Below are positions 16,432-24,039 of a stretch of DNA of 64,000 nt, one piece after another. Location of the stretch: assembly GCF_009870785.1 (NCBI RefSeq), contig NZ_WTWX01000001.1, positions 392,065-456,064 of the forward strand, read 5' to 3'. The stretch is from Paenibacillus sp. An7 (GTDB taxonomy: Bacteria; Bacillota; Bacilli; Paenibacillales; Paenibacillaceae). A model generated the notes under the pieces. That model ran no database searches. It worked only from the letters and a program-made list of their open reading frames with translations, and had not been told where the DNA came from. Numbering within the stretch: the stretch's first letter is position 1; the number at the start of each line of letters is the position of its first letter. The position numbers and the translations under genes are program-made.

Positions 16432-16482
16432 ATGATTTTGAATTGGATTCGAGTGAGATTTTCTTTTGCCCCTGCTAACTAA
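16432..16482 (+). CDS. hflX leader peptide, 16 aa
   Basis: The frame MILNWIRVRFSFAPAN has a strong ribosome site (GGAGGG, 8 nt before the ATG) and ends 304 bases before hflX. It contains Arg-Val-Arg, an instance of the Arg/Lys-x-Arg/Lys motif known to cause macrolide-dependent ribosome stalling (compare the RLR motif in the ErmD leader). Together with the terminator just ahead of hflX it has the layout of a ribosome-stalling attenuator. The peptide is seen directly; the antibiotic-sensing role is inferred. Confidence 0.65.
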   Translation: MILNWIRVRFSFAPAN

Positions 16483-16493
16483 ATAGGCAAAGA

Positions 16494-16757
16494 CTCTGTC
16501 TACTGTGTACGGACAGAGGACTCGGATTCGATCTAATTTATTTTGGTATTCAAAAATGATTCTTTAGGGATTCAGCCATTCAGCGCAGGCTGGTCTCTAT
16601 GAGAAAGCGATTTTTCTCTCCATATTTTTTGGCGGCTGGATATTTACGATCTGGTCAGAATATGGCTTTGTAGAATTTGATGCTTTTTGAACCTACTTGT
16701 TCTATGTCCGCCGAGTTCTCATGCGTAACACAGGCAGCAGTCCGCCTGTGTTTTTTT
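16494..16757 (+). promoter_or_regulatory. Attenuator leader of hflX
   Basis: After the leader peptide comes a hairpin CTCTGTC/GACAGAG (16494-16500 with 16512-16518). Bases 16516-16525 (GAGGACTCGG), overlapping its right arm, can instead pair with 16711-16720 (CCGAGTTCTC), directly before the terminator. A second small hairpin GAGAAA/TTTCTC with a T-run lies near 16601-16630. The terminator stem AACACAGGC/GCCTGTGTT (16727-16735 with 16744-16752) and seven T residues end 29 nt before the hflX ATG, so hflX expression must require read-through. Confidence 0.65.
16727..16757 (+). terminator. Attenuator terminator directly upstream of hflX
   Basis: A 9-bp GC-rich stem with an 8-base loop and seven T residues, located between the leader and the AAGGAGG ribosome site of hflX. 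Confidence 0.85.
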
Positions 16758-16785
16758 GATATTCAAACCTAAGGAGGACAACTAA

Positions 16786-18066
16786 ATGGAACAAATAATG
16801 AAAGAAAAAGCAATTATTGCGGGTCTTGAGCGCAAGGGACAGGAAGATTTTAATTATTCTATGGAGGAGCTCGCAAATCTGGCTGACGCATGTCATATAT
16901 CCGTGGAGGCTGTCATTACGCAAAAAGCGGAGCGAATACATCCTTCCTTATATCTAGGTACGGGTAAAATTGAAGAACTGGCGAGGCTCCTGGATACACT
17001 AGAGGTGGATATTATTATTTTTAACGACGAACTTTCCCCCTCCCAAGTTCGCAATTTGGAGAAAAGACTAGAGGCATCTGTTCTTGATCGAACGACACTC
17101 ATTTTAAATATATTTGCCGAACGTGCAAGATCAAGAGAATCTCAGCTGCAGGTAGAACTCGCCAGATTACAATATGTGTTGCCCCGTTTATCTGGTATTC
17201 GTTCTTCGTCAGGCAGACAGCGAGGCGGTGTTGGCACCAAGAATAGAGGCTCTGGTGAAACAAAGCTAGAACTGTCTCAGCGCCGTATAGAGGATAAGAT
17301 TACCGAACTCAGCCGGGAACTTGAATTGCTTGTCTCACAGCGAAAGACCCAGCGAAGACGACGGCAGAAAACAGAAATTCCGGTAGTCAGCCTTGTAGGA
17401 TACACCAACACGGGCAAATCAAGTCTTATGAATGCTCTATTGCAGAAGCATCATGCTTCCGAGGATAAGGCTATTTTTGCAAAAGATATGCTGTTTGCTA
17501 CCTTACAAACATCCGTTAGAAAGCTGGAACTTGCAGATCGGAAAAGTTTCCTTCTCACCGATACCGTCGGATTTGTCAGCAAGCTGCCCCATCATTTAGT
17601 CAAAGCTTTCCGTTCGACCTTGGAAGAGGTACTGGATTCAGATCTGCTAATCCATGTCGTAGATAGTGCTAATCCGGATGCGGAGCAGCTCATTGAGGTT
17701 ACAAGTACAACACTTCGAGAGCTAGGAGCAGATGAAATCCCAGTTATTTATGCCTATAACAAAACCGATCTTCGAATGCTTCCGCTTGAATCTAAAGATC
17801 TTCAGCAGCCTGCTGTTCTCGTTTCTGCCAAGACGGGGGCCGGTCTTGAGGAAATGGAGCAAGCGATCCGCGGTGCTATCTTTGGCCACTATAAAGAAGT
17901 CGAGGTCACCATTCCTTATGGTGAAGATCAGATCGTCTCTTATCTACATGAACATGCGTATGTAAAATCAACCCGTTATGAGGAAGACGGTACAAAACTT
18001 ACCGTTGAAGCTTCTCCGGCCATGATCCAGAAATGGTCTCACCTGCTTGATGCGCCTACCTCCTGA
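16786..18066 (+). CDS. hflX: GTPase HflX, ribosome-splitting / antibiotic-resistance type
   Basis: The 426-aa protein has the N-terminal HflX domain with the glycine-rich linker GGVGTKNRGSGETKLE, a coiled-coil helix pair, and an Obg-type G domain: P-loop GYTNTGKSSL (about residue 205), switch region DTVGFVSKLPHHLVKAFRSTLEEV, and NKTD near 321. HflX binds 50S and splits stalled ribosomes using GTP; some Gram-positive homologues (HflXr of Listeria) give resistance to macrolides and lincosamides and are induced by them. The leader-peptide attenuator upstream makes the inducible type likely here. A strong AAGGAGG site precedes the ATG. Confidence 0.92.
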   Translation: MEQIMKEKAIIAGLERKGQEDFNYSMEELANLADACHISVEAVITQKAERIHPSLYLGTGKIEELARLLDTLEVDIIIFNDELSPSQVRNLEKRLEASVLDRTTLILNIFAERARSRESQLQVELARLQYVLPRLSGIRSSSGRQRGGVGTKNRGSGETKLELSQRRIEDKITELSRELELLVSQRKTQRRRRQKTEIPVVSLVGYTNTGKSSLMNALLQKHHASEDKAIFAKDMLFATLQTSVRKLELADRKSFLLTDTVGFVSKLPHHLVKAFRSTLEEVLDSDLLIHVVDSANPDAEQLIEVTSTTLRELGADEIPVIYAYNKTDLRMLPLESKDLQQPAVLVSAKTGAGLEEMEQAIRGAIFGHYKEVEVTIPYGEDQIVSYLHEHAYVKSTRYEEDGTKLTVEASPAMIQKWSHLLDAPTS

Positions 18067-18082
18067 TAGGTAAGCTTACGAA

Positions 18083-18115
18083 AAAACCTCCTGCCTTAAC
18101 TCGGCAGGAGGTTTT
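18083..18115. terminator. Bidirectional terminator, hflX / bshB2
   Basis: A perfect 13-bp stem AAAACCTCCTGCC/GGCAGGAGGTTTT (18083-18095 with 18103-18115) with a 7-base loop, T-rich on both strands. Confidence 0.88.
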
Positions 18116-18170
18116 GACATGCTTAGACATACGATAAAGAAAGGTTTAGAATACCTTCTTTACTGAATCA

Positions 18171-18827
18171 TTATTTTACAGGATAAGTCCAAAAATATTC
18201 CGTCTCCAAGCGTTTTTGGAACTGTTTATCTTTCAAGAGAGAATCTCCGGACAAAATGCGGAACTGTGAGCTGTGAGCCTGAATTGACTTCACTTTATTC
18301 AGTTTAAAATTCCGAATATCATAAGATACATCCGGATCGCCGAGTGCTTCTCTATGACCATTCGAGAAAGCAACGCACTGAATAGCTGGACGTCTGTCTT
18401 CTTCGAGCGCTTCAACCACACGCACCACAGCAGCTCCTGTAGCATCATGGTCTGGGTGTACGCTGTACCCCGGATAGAACGTAAAGATGATGGATGGATT
18501 CAGTTCCTCAATCAGTGCTGAGATCGTACCATCCAAAAGGTCACGATCTTCAAATTCTATCGTTTTATCATGGAAGCCAAGCATTCTTAAGTCTTGAATG
18601 CCAATCGCACGGCAAGACTCTTTGAGTTCTTCCTTGCGAATCGCCGGCAGTGTAATACGGTTAGCAACGGGCGGATTCCCCATATTTCGAGCCATCTCAC
18701 CGAGTGTGAGACATGCATAGGTAACCACTGCCCCTTCTTCATTAATCAATTTAGCAAGCGTCCCTGACATACCAAAAGATTCATCATCCGGATGCGGTAA
18801 TACAACTAGAATACGTTTTTGTTCCAT
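18171..18827 (-). CDS. bshB2: Bacillithiol biosynthesis deacetylase BshB2
   Basis: This 218-aa PIG-L/LmbE-type zinc deacetylase removes the acetyl group from GlcNAc-malate to give GlcN-malate in bacillithiol synthesis. The motif PHPDDE (His12, Asp14, Asp15) and the later VHPDHDATG hold the zinc ligands. The pairing with a YojF homologue directly upstream identifies the BshB2 (YojG) branch rather than BshB1. Bacillithiol is the main low-molecular-weight thiol of Bacillales. The gap to yojF is 15 nt, so they form an operon. Confidence 0.88.
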   Translation of the reverse strand: MEQKRILVVLPHPDDESFGMSGTLAKLINEEGAVVTYACLTLGEMARNMGNPPVANRITLPAIRKEELKESCRAIGIQDLRMLGFHDKTIEFEDRDLLDGTISALIEELNPSIIFTFYPGYSVHPDHDATGAAVVRVVEALEEDRRPAIQCVAFSNGHREALGDPDVSYDIRNFKLNKVKSIQAHSSQFRILSGDSLLKDKQFQKRLETEYFWTYPVK

Positions 18828-18842
18828 AAAGAACCCCTCTTT

Positions 18843-19187
18843 CTAAAACAGTGTTCTGCTAAGCAGCAAAGATACGATGAGGCGTCCTTCTGCATCATGA
18901 CCTGCAAGCAGTACACGTCCTTCTTCATTTTCTTCCCAGTGAGTAAGACCTTCCGTGTATACCCATCCATCGTTAATCTTTAAACCTACACGATAGTAAG
19001 TATCTCCTTCAATCGTACCTTTTGAATATTGAACGGGTATATTCTTAATAAAGTTCGAAGCAGGATGCTTCGAGCTATCATTATGGGCTGCATAAGCGCC
19101 CATTGTAAGTTCCATATGAAGATATAAGTCTTCGTTTGCATATTGGTCCAGCTGTTCTTGTACCAATGCCTTATTAATTAACTGCAT
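18843..19187 (-). CDS. yojF: YojF family protein (DUF1806)
   Basis: The 114-aa protein, starting MQLINKALVQEQLDQYAN and containing NDGWVYTEGLTHWE, belongs to DUF1806. Family members occur next to bshB2 in Bacillales. Function unknown; a role connected to bacillithiol is inferred from this conserved pairing. GGAGG lies just before the ATG and the gene leads the two-gene operon. Confidence 0.85.
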   Translation of the reverse strand: MQLINKALVQEQLDQYANEDLYLHMELTMGAYAAHNDSSKHPASNFIKNIPVQYSKGTIEGDTYYRVGLKINDGWVYTEGLTHWEENEEGRVLLAGHDAEGRLIVSLLLSRTLF

Positions 19188-19381
19188 GATGATACCTCCG
19201 GTAACTTCTACGAATCTATCATACCTTGTTAGGTATAATGGGTGGTTTCTATCAAATCTTGGTGCATACTACATATAGCAGTATATCTCAAAAAACGAGG
19301 AAAACAAAATCATTCTGCGTAATTTACAAAGTACTCGGTTTCATAACAGTGCGATCGGTATTATATAGCTGTATCAATAGG

Positions 19382-19408
19382 TGAAACATAGGGGGGATCT
19401 GATACGTA
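19382..19408 (+). promoter_or_regulatory. ECF sigma-W-like promoter of spo0M
   Basis: TGAAAC (19382-19387) and CGTA (19405-19408) are separated by 17 bases; the sigma-W consensus has 16. Transcription would start about 35 nt before the spo0M ATG. spo0M of B. subtilis is a known sigma-W target, which supports the call. Confidence 0.5.
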
Positions 19409-19449
19409 ATAGAATTAACCATATATATCCATAAGGAGGCTTATCATTT

Positions 19450-20229
19450 ATGTCTTTTTTTAACAAAATACTTGCAAAGGTAGGCATCGGTTCTGCTGAG
19501 ATTGACACTTTACTCGAGAAAGTATCTTATGTTCCCGGTGAAACGGTGAAAGGTGTCGTTCGCATACAAGGTGGTCACGTGGATCAAGAAATTGAACGTA
19601 TATACATTCAGCTGATGACACGCTATATAAGAGAACAAAACGATCGAAAATCGGAATACAAACATACACTAGCCTGCTTTGATGTCTCGGAACAACTGCT
19701 TCTTCGCAGTGGAGAAAAATTAGAGATTCCATTTAGTTTTCCGCTCCCTCTTGAGACACCTGTTACATATGACGGACAGCCTGTATGGCTAAGTACAGGG
19801 CTTGATATTGAAATGGCCATTGATCCAACAGATCATGATGAGATTAAAGTAGAGCCTCACTTCTATATGGATGCGGTATTTGAAGCTGTTGAGTATTTAG
19901 GATTCCATTTCAAATCCTCTACTTGTGAACATGCTACTAAGCTCGGCCGCGGAGTTCCTTTCGTCCAGGAGTTCGAATATTATCCAAGTTCCCGGTTCAC
20001 TGGCCGTGTTCATGAGCTGGAACTCATGATGAATCTGGATGAAGAAGGTATCCATGTGCTTGTGGAGGTTGACCGGAGAGCAAGAGGCCTCATGGGATTT
20101 TTTGAACAAGCTTTTGATTTGGATGAACGTCATATTCGTCTTTATTTCGATCGTGCTGACATTGCTCAAGGTGCTTCCCACATTGCTGAACAGATTGAAC
20201 GCGTGATTGAAGAACAGACTCGCCGCTAA
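19450..20229 (+). CDS. spo0M: Sporulation-control protein Spo0M
   Basis: The 259-aa protein has an arrestin-like beta-sandwich fold, seen in MSFFNKILAKVGIGSAEIDTLLEK, the strand pattern YVPGETVKGVVRIQGG, and a C-terminal half with EVDRRARGLMGFFEQAFD. Spo0M affects sporulation onset and cell division in Bacillus; the molecular partner is uncertain. Length matches the family. AAGGAGG lies 10 nt before the ATG and an ECF-type promoter is placed just upstream. Confidence 0.88.
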   Translation: MSFFNKILAKVGIGSAEIDTLLEKVSYVPGETVKGVVRIQGGHVDQEIERIYIQLMTRYIREQNDRKSEYKHTLACFDVSEQLLLRSGEKLEIPFSFPLPLETPVTYDGQPVWLSTGLDIEMAIDPTDHDEIKVEPHFYMDAVFEAVEYLGFHFKSSTCEHATKLGRGVPFVQEFEYYPSSRFTGRVHELELMMNLDEEGIHVLVEVDRRARGLMGFFEQAFDLDERHIRLYFDRADIAQGASHIAEQIERVIEEQTRR

Positions 20230-20251
20230 CAAAAATAGGGTTTATCAAAAA

Positions 20252-20287
20252 GCTCGTATCTGCTCTTTTATGAAGAGAGATACGAGC
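20252..20287. terminator. Hairpin after spo0M
   Basis: A 10-bp stem GCTCGTATCT/AGATACGAGC extended by a second stem CTCTT/AAGAG inside. The T-run is on the minus-strand side, so as a classical terminator it would block antisense transcription toward spo0M; in the plus direction it lacks a T-run. Confidence 0.5.
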
Positions 20288-20342
20288 GAACTGTCTACCA
20301 GAAAGTTTTCTACGATTTTTAACAACCGTACGGGGTGAATAT

Positions 20343-20610
20343 ATGAAGAAACTATCATTTTTTTAATAGTGATCTGTTTTGCTCTAGTCGCTGTAGGTTG
20401 CAGTAAATCAGCTGGAAATAAACTATTTTCCCAATCGGGAAAGACGGTATCCTTAAGGTATCTAACAAAGATGCGGTCTATGGTACTTCTATTAATAAGT
20501 ATTTTTATGTAGACGCAAGAGGTAATACGGTAAGGGAAATTGATTATTTAGAAGAAATCCACAATCAAAATGTGGGAAATTCTCAAATTGGAGAAGGGCA
20601 AACAAAGTAA
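20343..20610 (+). pseudogene. Frameshifted small lipoprotein gene
   Basis: The frame starts MKKLSFF and stops, but adding one base to the T7 run at 20358-20364 gives a lipoprotein signal (LIVICFALVAVGCSKSAGNK, lipobox Cys). A second one-base loss near 20435-20445 (GGGAAA) shifts back to a frame ending at 20610 with KVSNKDAVYGTSINKYFYVD. Both lost bases are in homopolymers. The repaired product would be about 88 aa. A GGGGTG ribosome site is present. Either it is a decayed gene or the sequence has two homopolymer errors. Confidence 0.65.
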
Positions 20611-20637
20611 ATGTAAGAGTTTAAAAGTAGCAGCTTT

Positions 20638-20685
20638 AAATAGAGCAAGAGCCGCGGTTACATACCGACTGCTCTTGCTCTATTT
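20638..20685. terminator. Hairpin after the broken lipoprotein gene
   Basis: A perfect 15-bp stem AAATAGAGCAAGAGC/GCTCTTGCTCTATTT (20638-20652 with 20671-20685). The ends are A/T-rich but lack a long T-run. Confidence 0.6.
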
Positions 20686-20766
20686 AATAAGCTATGCTGT
20701 TTAGCAAGCAAAAATAAGGGGTTATCATTAACTATTCTCGTCTGATATCTCTAATCGTATTACATG

Positions 20767-21750
20767 TTATAGCTTCAAGAGAACGGCTGCTGAAGTTACA
20801 CCTGCACCTACGGACCACATGACAATGTGATCACCGGTAGTTACATCCCCATCTTCTATCGCATGATGTAATGCAATAAAAGGGCTTGTCGTCCCTGTAT
20901 AACCGTACTGATTACCTATGTATTTGAATTTTTTCATATCTTCTTGAAGATCTTTTGCTATGTTCTCTATTACACTGATATTGAGCTGAGATACAAAGTA
21001 GCCTGATATATCTTCACTTTTAATTTCATGATCCACTAACAGTGTCGAAATAATAGATTTCACTTCTGGATAGGCAACTTCGACACCATAATCTGCTTTT
21101 ACAGAAACTTTATTATCACCTTGGTCACGAACTGCTTTCTTTAACCCTTCTGCAGGAAACTTAAGATCCATAGCGTTCGATGAGTCTGTGAAGTATTCAG
21201 AGTCCATGAACCCAACACTGTCATCCTCTACTCTTTCCAAAATTACAGCGCAGGCAGCATCACCAGCAACCCCTTCGTAGATGAAGTCACTGTCGCGATA
21301 ATAGTGTCCCAGTGTTTCCGATCCAATAAGCAGGGCATACTTAATTTTCTGATTACTTATCATAGTTCTGCATACTTGGTCATAGGCTACGACCATACCG
21401 ACACAATTTGTGTTCTGATCATAGATGATACATTTGTTTTTCCCTTCAATCGCTTGATGAACCAAAGCAGCATCCGTTGGCAATTGATATTCATGAGTAC
21501 CAGAAGAAACGACAATCATGTCTACATCGCTGCCCGCGATCCCTGACTCAGCTAACACTTTTTGTGCTGCCTCTATTGCCAAAGTTAGCGTATTCTCATG
21601 CTCATCCGCCTTATATCTACGCTCCTTACCCACTGCTTCCCAGGCCCCAACAAGCTTGTGTCCGTTTTCTATACCCTCCACTAAATCTTGATTGGAATAG
21701 GATTTCTCAGGATGGTATACCGATATCTTCTTTATCTTTACAGTAGCCAC
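20767..21750 (-). CDS. KASIII-like ketosynthase with altered active site
   Basis: The 327-aa protein has the thiolase fold of 3-oxoacyl-ACP synthase III. The nucleophile Cys is kept (DQNTNCVGMVVAYD, Cys116), but the His of PHQAN is Ser (VSQLN, Ser254) and the Asn of GNTS is Tyr (YGYTGTTSPF, Tyr284). It may be an acyl transferase or binding protein rather than a condensing enzyme. The reading frame opens at 21762, but AGGGTGG lies 8 nt before the GTG at 21750, whose G is shared with the TAG stop of the upstream gene. That makes it the second gene of a tightly coupled operon. Confidence 0.75.
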   Translation of the reverse strand: MATVKIKKISVYHPEKSYSNQDLVEGIENGHKLVGAWEAVGKERRYKADEHENTLTLAIEAAQKVLAESGIAGSDVDMIVVSSGTHEYQLPTDAALVHQAIEGKNKCIIYDQNTNCVGMVVAYDQVCRTMISNQKIKYALLIGSETLGHYYRDSDFIYEGVAGDAACAVILERVEDDSVGFMDSEYFTDSSNAMDLKFPAEGLKKAVRDQGDNKVSVKADYGVEVAYPEVKSIISTLLVDHEIKSEDISGYFVSQLNISVIENIAKDLQEDMKKFKYIGNQYGYTGTTSPFIALHHAIEDGDVTTGDHIVMWSVGAGVTSAAVLLKL

Positions 21751-22133
21751 TATACATTCCACCCTTCTTGTCTAAGAAGGATTTTAGCTTCGTCTTCGGT
21801 CTTCAAGAATTGGACATTGCAATCTGGGACTTTTTTAGCAATCCTTTTCAGCTGAATTCCCGCAGATACAAATTCAGGTTCAATAATAATTACAGTTTTA
21901 AAGCGGCGATAGAAGCCGTATGCATATTCAAGGATTGGAAGAATTTCCGGTTTGAAGGTTTTTAATTTCGTTGCATCGATGACGAGTGCATAATCTTGAA
22001 CAGGAATAGAATCTAGATACTTCTCAAACTCAAGCGTTTGTTGATTTGTAGAATCCACTTCATAAAAACCATTCATTTCATTCCATATTACATTTTTCAC
22101 TGTTTGTGTGTTAAGCTTTGTTTCTTCTTTCAT
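21750..22133 (-). CDS. STAS-like small protein, partner of the KASIII-like gene
   Basis: This 127-aa soluble protein has the alternating strand/helix pattern of SpoIIAA-like STAS domains: YALVIDATKLKTFKPEILPIL then FKTVIIIEPEFVSAGIQLKRIAKKV. I do not see a clear phosphorylatable Ser. It is the first gene of an operon and its stop overlaps the GTG of the KASIII-like gene (TAGTG), so equal production and physical contact are likely. STAS assignment is by pattern only. Confidence 0.55.
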   Translation of the reverse strand: MKEETKLNTQTVKNVIWNEMNGFYEVDSTNQQTLEFEKYLDSIPVQDYALVIDATKLKTFKPEILPILEYAYGFYRRFKTVIIIEPEFVSAGIQLKRIAKKVPDCNVQFLKTEDEAKILLRQEGWNV

Positions 22134-22191
22134 TTCTAGTGTTGCCTCCCAAAAATTCTGTAAAGTTTCATCTTGTAAGCTTACTTAACAG

Positions 22192-22225
22192 ACTAGTTCT
22201 TAAAACGCGGACTAGTCATACTAGA
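22192..22225 (-). promoter_or_regulatory. Triple ACTAG repeat upstream of the STAS/KASIII operon
   Basis: ACTAGT at 22192-22197 and 22211-22216 and ACTAGA at 22220-22225 lie about 60 to 90 nt upstream of the operon start, 19 and 9 bases apart. The repetition of a palindromic hexamer suggests a regulator site. Confidence 0.35.
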
Positions 22226-22305
22226 CTTTTCTTCCTATGTATATATCGGTTATCTACTATAAAATTGTTACTCTATATCTAATGTCTATGAGTTTTGACA
22301 TAAAA

Positions 22306-22340
22306 GTAGACAAACCCGGCTCACTACCAAGTTTGTCTAC
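22306..22340 (-). terminator. Terminator of the DUF1648 gene
   Basis: A perfect 10-bp stem GTAGACAAAC/GTTTGTCTAC (22306-22315 with 22331-22340) followed on the minus strand by TTTTATG. Confidence 0.7.
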
Positions 22341-22415
22341 AGAGTTTGAAACTAACTTCTATTTATGAAGAGTTACTATTTTTTGGACGAATGAAACACT
22401 CATAAAATAGCTTAT

Positions 22416-23528
22416 TTATAATAGGACACTTACAAGCACGATTGACCCAATGATTCCAACAAGAATAATCCAGGCCAAGGGTCTTGCATGATTAATCGTC
22501 CACCCATACCCCATTCTCTTTTCTACAAACAAGGAAGGATCCTGAGGATTAAAATAAAACATCCCGAGCTTCCAGTTCTGATCATCATCACGAGGTGGTT
22601 TTGTAGAAGGTGCCACAGGCGATTTGACTCTGCTTCCTCCCTGACCTGTCGTGACATATAAAATACCTGTACCGGCTAGGATTAGAACAACGACGGAAAT
22701 GCAGACAGCAGCTAATATGACCGGATCTACTGGATATAACATTTGGAGCTGCATAAAGCTAAACAGCAAAATAATCATCAGGGAAGCAAATAAATTAAAG
22801 ACCGAATTTCGAAGCCGAAAGATCCGATTTTTCTCCAAAGACACTTCTGGGTGCTCTGTATCTACCTGTTGTTTACTACGGTAAATGACCGTATTGATAA
22901 ACATAAACAGCAGAGTCATCATAATCTGCATAACAACTGGCATAAATACAGTACCGATCGACTTGTCTTTAATCGTTGTCGGATTTCCCTGGAAATCATA
23001 TTGCGTCACAATTTTGTCAGGAAACAGATCGTAATTCACTAGTGTGAAAATAAAAGTCGCGATAATCAGAACCGCATGAATCAAATACCACTTTTTAGAG
23101 ATCACCAGTTTCTGCTTACGGAAGTTCATATCAATCGTTAACTTCACTTGAGGCATGATCATATCCGTTAACCGTTCCGCTTTATATTCTTTCATTTTCT
23201 TATGAAAGTAAATCATGGTTAAAAACTGTGTAACAATACTTAGGAGCACATAGATCATAATCCACATGGCCGAAACGTTAGCAGAATCCGAATTCCTAAC
23301 CGACATTGCCATGGCAATTACCGCAAGAATCGCTTGGATTACAAAATTGCTAGCCGCATACCTTTTACGCATCCTTTTCAAATCAGCACTGTGGAACACT
23401 TCTTCACTTACCGTAATTCCAAAACTTTCGGTCTGTCTTGTAAAGTAAGGAATGAATGATGTAAGAACGACCATCGGTAAAAACAACGTAATCAGAAGGA
23501 CAAAATAAATTCCAGGCATGCCTATCAC
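22416..23528 (-). CDS. DUF1648/DUF5808 multi-pass membrane protein
   Basis: The 370-aa protein has about eight membrane helices. The DUF1648 segment LVNYDLFPDKIVTQYDFQGNPT (the LPDxIPTHFNxxG type) is at about residues 165-185 and a C-terminal DUF5808 segment MFYFNPQDPSLFVEKRMGYGWTINHARP near 325-350. Such proteins are usually encoded with a YtrA-type GntR regulator and are thought to act in cell-envelope stress or immunity to peptides, but function is not established. The start overlaps the gntR stop by 4 bases (ATGA), so both are one operon. Confidence 0.75.
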   Translation of the reverse strand: MIGMPGIYFVLLITLFLPMVVLTSFIPYFTRQTESFGITVSEEVFHSADLKRMRKRYAASNFVIQAILAVIAMAMSVRNSDSANVSAMWIMIYVLLSIVTQFLTMIYFHKKMKEYKAERLTDMIMPQVKLTIDMNFRKQKLVISKKWYLIHAVLIIATFIFTLVNYDLFPDKIVTQYDFQGNPTTIKDKSIGTVFMPVVMQIMMTLLFMFINTVIYRSKQQVDTEHPEVSLEKNRIFRLRNSVFNLFASLMIILLFSFMQLQMLYPVDPVILAAVCISVVVLILAGTGILYVTTGQGGSRVKSPVAPSTKPPRDDDQNWKLGMFYFNPQDPSLFVEKRMGYGWTINHARPLAWIILVGIIGSIVLVSVLL

Positions 23529-23935
23529 TCCTTTTTATGATCTGCTTTATTCACAGGCGGCTCAATCTCTCGGTATATTCGCTCTAGCATTTCCTTCATT
23601 TCCGTTAGGCTAACCCCTCTTAAAATTGCCTCAGCAATCAGTGGTCTAATCTGTGCACTTTGTTTATCACTGAATTCCTGATTGGCCTCAGGCATACCGT
23701 TTGGATTCACAACGACCCCTTTCTGGCGATGAATGTGGATATAATCCTCTTGCTTAAGAAGCTGATAAGCTTTGTTTACGGTATGCAGATTAATGCCGAT
23801 ATCTGATGCCAGGCTCCGTACAGAAGGTAACGCTTCTCCCGGCTTTAGACTGCCGCTGGCGATTCCTTCAATAATCTGATTCGTCAGCTGTGTGTAGATC
23901 GGTATATCTGATTGCATATCAAGTTCAATGATCAT
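23525..23935 (-). CDS. GntR-family regulator, YtrA subfamily
   Basis: The 136-aa protein has a GntR winged helix (QIIEGIASGSLKPGEALPSVRSLASDIGINLHTVNKAYQLL) and a very short C-terminal part, the mark of the YtrA subfamily. These repress their own operons, usually with transporter or membrane-protein genes. The partner here is the DUF1648 protein. A 14-bp perfect inverted repeat at 23976-24010 overlaps its promoter and is the expected operator. Confidence 0.88.
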   Translation of the reverse strand: MIIELDMQSDIPIYTQLTNQIIEGIASGSLKPGEALPSVRSLASDIGINLHTVNKAYQLLKQEDYIHIHRQKGVVVNPNGMPEANQEFSDKQSAQIRPLIAEAILRGVSLTEMKEMLERIYREIEPPVNKADHKKE

Positions 23936-23975
23936 GAACGATTTGCACCTCCATTTCTTTTTATGTATCTAACCT

Positions 23976-24010
23976 ATGTATCTGTTATATTTGTAGTATA
24001 ACAGATACAT
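23976..24010 (-). promoter_or_regulatory. YtrA-type operator and promoter of the GntR/DUF1648 operon
   Basis: ATGTATCTGTTATA (23976-23989) and TATAACAGATACAT (23997-24010) form a perfect inverted repeat around 7 bases. On the minus strand TTTACA and TATACT, 18 bp apart, lie over it, so binding blocks the -10 box. An extra half-site ATGTATCT lies at 23963-23970. Confidence 0.7.
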
Positions 24011-24039
24011 AATATATATGTAAATAAACAAACAATGGT

